Assembly: GCA_934229725.1 (NCBI GenBank)
Contig: CAKQDX010000007.1
Location: 37,728 to 101,727 of the forward strand
Source: an uncultured Streptococcus sp.
GTDB lineage: Bacteria > Bacillota > Bacilli > Lactobacillales > Streptococcaceae
Direction of reading: 5' to 3'
Length of the DNA: 64,000 nt
The first letter of the stretch is position 1. Each line of letters starts with the position of its first letter. Below are positions 59,284 through 64,000 of the stretch, piece after piece. The notes under the pieces were generated by a model that was not told the DNA's origin, did no database searches, and saw only the letters and a program-made list of their open reading frames with translations. The position numbers and the translations under genes were made by a program.

Positions 59284-59430
59284 CTTTTCTTTCCTTTTCT
59301 ATCTCCAATCAAATGTTGACCGGATTGTCAATAAACCATTGTACACTATTTTTAACAAGTCTTACAATTTAAGGATTGGTGGCTTTGTAATTGCTCTAAC
59401 ATTTTTTTGAATAAGAAAAACCAAGTCTTA
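59284..59430 (-). pseudogene. Decayed 3' end of a second surface-protein gene
   Basis: The sequence parallels 24890-25020, the end of the KPVYN-tail gene: matching stretches include AAGTCTTACAATTTAA against AGGTCTTACAATATAA, GCTTTGTAATTGCTCTAACA against GCTTTTGCAATTGGTCTAAC, and TTTTTTGAATAA against TTTTTGATAAAT. Stops and gaps break the frame. It shows that the surface-protein/partner pair was once duplicated here. Confidence 0.7.
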
Positions 59431-59746
59431 ACAAATTCCTCCAATACTTCTCCCCACTTTGTCAATCAAGCCAAACATGGTCTAATAGTTGAGGTTTTGA
59501 CTGCCTCTTCTATTAGGCAAATTAAGGCATCAAATTTTAACAACCAAGGGCTAACTCCCTGATATGAAAGGAATATAGAAACTATTATGATGAACATACA
59601 AAACTTGTTCCAAGAATTTTTAGGCTTGTTATCATCATAAACACTGATTTTAAGGGATTTAACTACTAGTAAACTTAACAACTTTTATATATTTTACACA
59701 ATATAGGACAGTAAATGGATAGTGACAGCATAATTGAAGAGTGAAC
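59431..59746. other. Spacer, no gene supported
   Basis: A 71-codon open frame at 59466-59681 (minus) has no ribosome binding site or recognisable domain and is probably further decay of the duplicated module. Confidence 0.4.
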
Positions 59747-59774
59747 AAAAAGAGGTATAAAAATACCTCTTTTT
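59747..59774. terminator. Bidirectional terminator
   Basis: AAAAAGAGGTAT/ATACCTCTTTTT with a 4-base loop. Confidence 0.85.
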
Positions 59775-59840
59775 GCATAACTATCTATTTTTAGAACTTA
59801 GTTGAAACACTATTGTCTACCCTTCTATAAAATAGAAAAT

Positions 59841-60644
59841 CTACTCAAAGCTAAAACTTTTTTCACCCAACTTAACCTTAAAATATTTGAACCTCGTATC
59901 TGAATCTGGAATCGAGAATTCAAAGCTTTCTTTAGTTCCATTTTCCCATCCATATCTTGTGTTAAAGCGAAAACCAGAATAAACTTTATCATTTTCATCA
60001 TAAAAATTAATTGCAACATCTATGTACGTGATTTCATGACCTGTAGTATTTTCAAAATTCCCTATGTAGCGCTTCTCTTTTTCCGATACACCTGTGACCT
60101 CTTCAACTACGAAGTTTTTGGGATCAAAAGTATCTACTAATATTCCGTAAACTCTATTAAATTCTTTCACAGCTTCACCAGATCTCAATATACTATCTAG
60201 ATTATTTTTATCTTGAACAGGAATTTCAACTATTGAGTTAATATCTAGAAGCAATTCAAAACGTTTATTTTGGTATTGATTCCATTCACTTTCAAAAGTA
60301 CTATCCACAAAATTTTGATTTTCTATAGATTTTCTTTCATTCTTTTGAACGTTAATATATTTATTAGCTAATCTCTTTAACTTAGGATTTTTAAACTTCC
60401 TATTTTTATACTGTTCAATTTCAATTAATTCATAATCTATATAGGATTTATAGTCTTCAATTTCCTGTTCATCATCATCCTTTTGGGCAGTAACTTTCCA
60501 ACGTTCATCTAATCCTGTTGCCAATGAAGTTATGAATTCCCTATCATAAGTCTTATTGCTGTTATGGATTGATTGAAATATAGATATTAACAAAAGTATT
60601 AGTAATACAGCTATTAAGGATACCCTTAGTAGTTTTTTTAGCAA
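59841..60644 (-). CDS. Membrane-anchored extracytoplasmic protein, unknown function
   Basis: 267 residues. An N-terminal membrane anchor (about 5-25) is followed by a highly charged helical region (about 45-115, many Glu/Lys/Tyr). A C-terminal beta domain (about 195-265, ENTTGHEITYIDVAINFYDENDKVYSG) resembles FxLYD-type domains found in surface lipoproteins. No lipobox Cys is seen. AT-rich compared with the housekeeping genes, so possibly acquired. Confidence 0.65.
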   Translation of the reverse strand: MLKKLLRVSLIAVLLILLLISIFQSIHNSNKTYDREFITSLATGLDERWKVTAQKDDDEQEIEDYKSYIDYELIEIEQYKNRKFKNPKLKRLANKYINVQKNERKSIENQNFVDSTFESEWNQYQNKRFELLLDINSIVEIPVQDKNNLDSILRSGEAVKEFNRVYGILVDTFDPKNFVVEEVTGVSEKEKRYIGNFENTTGHEITYIDVAINFYDENDKVYSGFRFNTRYGWENGTKESFEFSIPDSDTRFKYFKVKLGEKSFSFE

Positions 60645-60781
60645 AGTCCATCCCCCATCTCTATCGTTTTATTTATTATATTAACCCCTTGATTACCATC
60701 ACGATGGCAAATACCTTTTAAGTGACAACCCAAGTATAGATACTTTTTTTACCAAATTTCAATTAGATGTATTTTCTGTTT

Positions 60782-61666
60782 TTAGTTCATTTTATCTTCT
60801 TCAAAGTGACCAACTCCACCTTCAACAACAAATATACAAGTTACATCAATACTTTCCCCTTCTTCACTATAATAATCACCGTGTATTTCATATATTCCAT
60901 CAGAAAATGAGCCTTTGGGCAAAGATAAGAGTTTCGTTTTAAAATAATCAATGTGCTCTCTCGAAGATGACTTGCTAGCGTTAGGATCAAGAGAAGCAAA
61001 AATACAATCCAAATGAAGACTCTCTGCTTTACTCTTCATTAAATTTTTAGGTCTAATATTATAAAAGCCAGCCGCTTCAAAGTCTCCATTATCACGATTC
61101 CTGACTGCCTGTGAAAGAATAGTAGTATAGATTTTTTCTCTAGATATTGGCTCAAATTTATAACTATAATCAAACGTCACTTGTCTATCAAATAGTTTAT
61201 TAAGTTTATTGGCAACATCTTTTTTGATTTCATCTTCTTCTCGTTGAAAACCTGGTCTCATTTTATAAACATCTAACAAGAAGCTAAACTCGTTAAGTTT
61301 AACAGTATTAAACAACTCTTTTTCTTTGTCATTGAGCAACGCTTCAATATTTGTGGATAATGGAGGATAAAAATCTGAAATATGCTTACCATTCGATCCT
61401 CGTATATCTGCTCTAAGATTCTTATCTAAAAAATATCCATCAGAAAATCTCTCAGTATAATTCACTTCAACAACAGTACCGTAAAACGCATCAATTTCTT
61501 TATATGTTCTAACTATTTTTACATTACCTTTAAGCCCAAGCGATTTAAATCCTTGTACGACATTATTATTCCACTGATGTCCTTTCCCGAAAGAAATCAA
61601 CACAACAAAGAAAATTAAATTTACGATGGCAACTATTCCAATAATTATATATCTTTTCAACTTCAT
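60782..61666 (-). CDS. Membrane-anchored extracytoplasmic protein, unknown function
   Basis: 294 residues: an N-terminal membrane helix (about 6-27), then a soluble domain with no motif I recognise; the final part has SDGIYEIHGDYYSEEGESIDVTCIF. It does not resemble the neighbouring 267-residue protein beyond general layout. A TATAAT lies about 75 bases upstream (61741-61746). AT-rich. Confidence 0.65.
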   Translation of the reverse strand: MKLKRYIIIGIVAIVNLIFFVVLISFGKGHQWNNNVVQGFKSLGLKGNVKIVRTYKEIDAFYGTVVEVNYTERFSDGYFLDKNLRADIRGSNGKHISDFYPPLSTNIEALLNDKEKELFNTVKLNEFSFLLDVYKMRPGFQREEDEIKKDVANKLNKLFDRQVTFDYSYKFEPISREKIYTTILSQAVRNRDNGDFEAAGFYNIRPKNLMKSKAESLHLDCIFASLDPNASKSSSREHIDYFKTKLLSLPKGSFSDGIYEIHGDYYSEEGESIDVTCIFVVEGGVGHFEEDKMN

Positions 61667-61740
61667 GTCACTGTTGCCTTCCTCTGCATTAATTTATTTT
61701 TCAAGGTCCCCCATTCCATAACTCGAACTCTTCTAAGATC

Positions 61741-61746
61741 ATTATA
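61741..61746 (-). promoter_or_regulatory. -10 box of the gene at 60782
   Basis: Minus strand TATAAT, with a weak -35. Confidence 0.4.
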
Positions 61747-61749
61747 CTA

Positions 61750-62126
61750 TATATAGGCATTTTCACTCATCTTCTTCAAATGAAAAATGTCACCAGATTA
61801 AATAGGAACTGACTATCAAAAGTGAGAGTTAAGTAAAACATCCTAGTCCCGCATCCTTATAATTTTCAATTCTACTACTTTTTTATTTCGGAAGAATTAG
61901 CATCTATTCTTTAACCGTAAAAAAGCACTTTGCAAACTGCAAAGCGTAGGAATTCTGATTTTTTTTATGCAAATCCATTTAAAAGCCAAAGGGTGTTTAA
62001 TTATTATTTATTAAAATATAGATAAATATCATTTGATTAGTATTTGTTAACTAGGAGTGTTTAATTCAAACGACTTCATTATAATGGTTGTCACATACAT
62101 TAAAATAATAAAAAATTGAAAAAAGG
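61750..62126. other. AT-rich spacer with one hairpin
   Basis: No ORF is supported. CTTTGCA/TGCAAAG at 61928-61944 is flanked by A and T tracts and may be a stray bidirectional terminator. Confidence 0.45.
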
Positions 62127-62154
62127 TTGAAAAATAAAAATAACATGTTATAAT
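62127..62154 (+). promoter_or_regulatory. Promoter of the structured leader RNA
   Basis: TTGAAA, 16-base spacer, TATAAT with TG at the extended position. Confidence 0.75.
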
Positions 62155-62159
62155 TACAG

Positions 62160-62455
62160 CGTCTATATGAATAGGGAATATTGGTAGTAGTAACTTGAAG
62201 CCAACTTGTTTGTAATCTATTGACTCTTTTGGGGAGAGTATTTAACGATTACATGTTGGTACTTGGTACTAGTTGATATGGTATTGGGTTATCATACCGA
62301 TATTTTGATTTGTAAGATAGGGATAGAGCGTAAGTAAAGGGGACGCTCTTTAAAATGGGGAGAAGTTTTTATGAAATATATGTAAATTAGCAATACTGCT
62401 GGATTTAAAAACACTTTTATTAGCAAAGCGTTTTTTCTCCTGCAGTTTTTTTATT
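62160..62455 (+). ncRNA. Structured leader or small RNA ending in a terminator
   Basis: Starts just after the promoter at 62127. Four arms are visible: CCAAC-TGTAATC/GATTACA-GTTGG with an inner ACTCT/AGAGT; GATATGGTAT/ATACCGATAT; AGAGCGT/ACGCTCT; and a strong terminator hairpin AAAAAC-CTTT/AAAG-GTTTTT inside a CTGC/GCAG stem, ending in seven T. The only ORF is 4 codons. It precedes the wecB-like fragment and the GGDEF gene by 300-500 bases, so it may be a riboswitch-like attenuator or an independent RNA. Confidence 0.55.
62393..62454 (+). terminator. Terminator of the leader RNA
   Basis: Nested hairpin followed by TTTTTTT at 62446-62452. Confidence 0.7.
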
Positions 62456-62487
62456 CATTAAATAGTGTATTTTTAAATTCGGGGAAG

Positions 62488-62549
62488 AAGACTAGAAAAT
62501 CTCAAAACCATTGATATCCTTGGATGATATGACTTAGTTTTCTTGTCTT
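62488..62549 (+). other. Long hairpin downstream of the leader terminator
   Basis: AAGAC-AGAAAA pairs with TTTTCT-GTCTT, with an inner ATATC/GATAT. No T run. It may be part of a longer structured 5' region. Confidence 0.4.
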
Positions 62550-62726
62550 ACTTCTTGAATTTTATACGTAATGATAGTCTTTTTATTGAGACCTTTTTCT
62601 TTATCTACTTTACATCATTTGCAAAACAAGACCAATAGCGAGGGCATTCCCTTTAATGCTTTTGGAGAAAGGATAACTCATTTTCCTTTTTATTGGGGAT
62701 AATAAAGTGATAATGTAGAGTCTTAT

Positions 62727-62755
62727 TTGTCAATATTATATTGATTTCGTATAGG
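62727..62755 (+). promoter_or_regulatory. Candidate promoter with a perfect inverted repeat
   Basis: TTGTCA, 17-base spacer, TATAGG. The inverted repeat TCAATAT-T-ATATTGA (62730-62744) covers the -35 edge and the spacer, as an operator would. Confidence 0.4.
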
Positions 62756-62771
62756 TCATAGGGGGGATCTT

Positions 62772-62933
62772 ATGGGAAAATTAAATATTATGGTTGTCTT
62801 TGGGACAAGACCAGAGACAATTAAGATGGCGCCGTTAATTCTTGAGTTGAAAAAACATCAAGAAACCATTAATACTATTACAGGACGTTTTGTTACAGAC
62901 AGTTTGGATGCTGAAGGTATTAAAACTACTTAG
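62772..62933 (+). pseudogene. Truncated UDP-GlcNAc 2-epimerase (WecB-like) fragment
   Basis: 53 codons behind a GGGGGG stretch. The first 36 residues, LNIMVVFGTRPETIKMAPLI and on, are the exact N-terminal motif of WecB-type UDP-N-acetylglucosamine 2-epimerases (about 380 residues in full). The remaining 17 residues do not follow the family, and a stop ends the ORF. An internal deletion is the simplest explanation. It may still be translated and couple to the GGDEF gene 15 bases downstream. Confidence 0.7.
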
Positions 62934-62948
62934 AATGGTGAGGCTGTA

Positions 62949-63983
62949 ATGGTATTAGGAAAAGTAAGTGATTTTTTAATCAAGCATCAAAGATTGTTAA
63001 CGTACTTAAGTATTTTTGCTGCGTTAATGTTATTAATGCGCTTAGTGTATGATGATGTTTTGATTGACCATGATAATCCCATCGTTTTAGCAATCTTTAT
63101 AGGAATACTAGTTCTTTGGACCCTAGCATCTTACCTTAATCGAAGACAGCATATGCTATCCCACTTTATCTTACAGAGTTCGAAACTTATTAACATCTAT
63201 GCTGTAGACTTAGATTATCGTTTTATTGCGGTTAATAAGAATGATATTCGGCTCATGGAAGAAATCTTTTATTTCACTCCCAAAATTGGTGACTTTCCAA
63301 TGAATTATCTTAATAGAGAAGATGCTGCGCGTTTAAAAGCAAATGTTGATCGTGCGAAAAAGGGTGAAACATTTATATTTATGGATACTATTAAGACAGG
63401 CGACAAAACGCTTTACTGGCAAAATATGTATTCTCCCATTTATAACAATCGCCAAAAAGTGATTGGTGTTTGTTGTTTTGTTCTTGATGTTACAGAGCAG
63501 AGACTTCATGAACTTGAAATACAGAGGATGGCATACGAAGATGTTTTAACACGGGTTCATAATCGACGATATATTGAGCTTGCTTTTGAGGAATGTCTGA
63601 CACGTAAAGAAGAACAAATTACGGTTATTATATCTGATTTGGATAAATTCAAGGAAGCAAATGATACCTTTGGACATGCTACGGGAGATAAGATTCTAAT
63701 TGAATTTGGTGATATTTTAACGAAGATAATGCCTGAAAGTGCTGTAATAGCAAGGTTAGGTGGAGATGAATTTGCGGTTTTACTCCCTGGAGTTTCTGAA
63801 AATCAAGCTGAATTTTTAATAAAACTTGTTCAAGCAGAAATGACTCTCAAAGATATGGGGATTACAGCATCTTTAGGTGCTTATACGGACTCTTATCAAT
63901 CACATAAAAACTTCGTTGATTTTTTTGCAATAGCTGATAAGAAAATGTACGAAAATAAAAGTCATAAAGGAGAACGTCGATGA
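62949..63983 (+). CDS. Putative diguanylate cyclase, membrane PAS-GGDEF protein
   Basis: 344 residues: two membrane helices (about 17-34 and 45-63), a PAS-like sensor (about 77-187, with NIYAVDLDYRFIAVNKND and ending VCCFVLDVTEQR) and a GGDEF domain (about 190-340). The active site is intact, RLGGDEFAVLL with GGDEF at 271-275, and FGHATGDKIL is conserved. No RxxD inhibitory site precedes it, so product feedback is not expected. GGDEF proteins make c-di-GMP; they are rare in streptococci. GGTGAGG precedes the ATG. Confidence 0.9.
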   Translation: MVLGKVSDFLIKHQRLLTYLSIFAALMLLMRLVYDDVLIDHDNPIVLAIFIGILVLWTLASYLNRRQHMLSHFILQSSKLINIYAVDLDYRFIAVNKNDIRLMEEIFYFTPKIGDFPMNYLNREDAARLKANVDRAKKGETFIFMDTIKTGDKTLYWQNMYSPIYNNRQKVIGVCCFVLDVTEQRLHELEIQRMAYEDVLTRVHNRRYIELAFEECLTRKEEQITVIISDLDKFKEANDTFGHATGDKILIEFGDILTKIMPESAVIARLGGDEFAVLLPGVSENQAEFLIKLVQAEMTLKDMGITASLGAYTDSYQSHKNFVDFFAIADKKMYENKSHKGERR

Positions 63984-64000
63984 TGTTTCAAGATGTTGTT
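63980..64000 (+). CDS. Start of the next gene (partial)
   Basis: An ATG at 63980 (or 63983) overlaps the GGDEF stop codon; AAAGGAGAA precedes it at good spacing. Only MMFQDVV is visible. Translational coupling suggests a functional partner, for instance a c-di-GMP-controlled glycosyltransferase, but nothing in these residues shows it. Confidence 0.5.

Noticed and set aside
59466..59681. 71-codon ORF in the decayed region
   Set aside because: No start signals, no domain, and the neighbouring sequence is clearly degenerate.

Overview
The window is a low-GC Firmicutes chromosome segment, and its gene content and order point to Streptococcus. The evidence for the genus is a late-competence pair (comEA-comEC) behind a perfect ComX box, a SpxR-type HTH-DRTGG-CBS-HotDog regulator, copYAZ with the CopY metal-binding tail, two QueT-like proteins, ThiT behind a TPP riboswitch, many extended -10 promoters (TGn-TATAAT), and mostly strong GGAGG-type ribosome binding sites. 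An intact trp operon fits the salivarius/thermophilus/vestibularis group, but the species is an inference. I see no rRNA, tRNA, CRISPR array, intact insertion sequence or prophage.

Layout. 1-2700: 3' part of a secreted zinc metalloprotease, two tandem copies of a structured small RNA, and tehB. 2700-9200: four putative membrane proteins of unknown role, plus exoA, a QueT-like gene and a WYL regulator. 9400-18030: minus-strand housekeeping (dgkB, ligA, queT, a YihY-family gene, map, spxR, a GNAT gene, murA). 18100-24070: comEC/comEA, plsC, then rightward pgdA, a tRNA methyltransferase and a GIY-YIG protein. 24360-27980: a 1015-residue surface protein with a repetitive basic C-terminal tail, translationally coupled to a small membrane protein. 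28250-39350: cshA, a CorA-type gene, a PH-domain gene, TPP riboswitch-thiT, a modular hairpin repeat, prfC, a frameshifted membrane-protein gene, a YwaF-family gene, murF, and a tandem pair of related membrane proteins. 39430-47080: a polar amino-acid ABC transporter, ddl, and copYAZ with two operator-like boxes flanking the promoter. 47140-48900: an MFS transporter and two very small membrane-protein ORFs. 49050-56140: a Trp-type T-box leader, then chorismate mutase and trpEGDCFBA. 56290-61670: a P-type ATPase, a second copy of the 24360 gene next to a decayed piece of the surface-protein gene, and two unknown membrane-anchored proteins. 61670-64000: a long structured leader RNA, a truncated wecB-like ORF, a PAS-GGDEF protein (putative diguanylate cyclase) and the first codons of a coupled downstream gene.

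How the parts fit. The T-box reads uncharged tRNA-Trp and should control the whole block from chorismate to tryptophan. CopY should repress copA and copZ through the two boxes. The ComX box ties comEA-comEC to competence. The most unusual parts are the tandem sRNAs (1080-1640), the hairpin array (32277-32677), the surface-protein/partner module with its decayed second copy, the right edge (structured leader plus GGDEF gene, rare in streptococci), and a recurring promoter geometry in which the -10 box sits 6-7 nt before an ATG that lacks a ribosome binding site (ligA, GNAT gene, pgdA, methyltransferase, P-type ATPase). That geometry predicts leaderless mRNAs.
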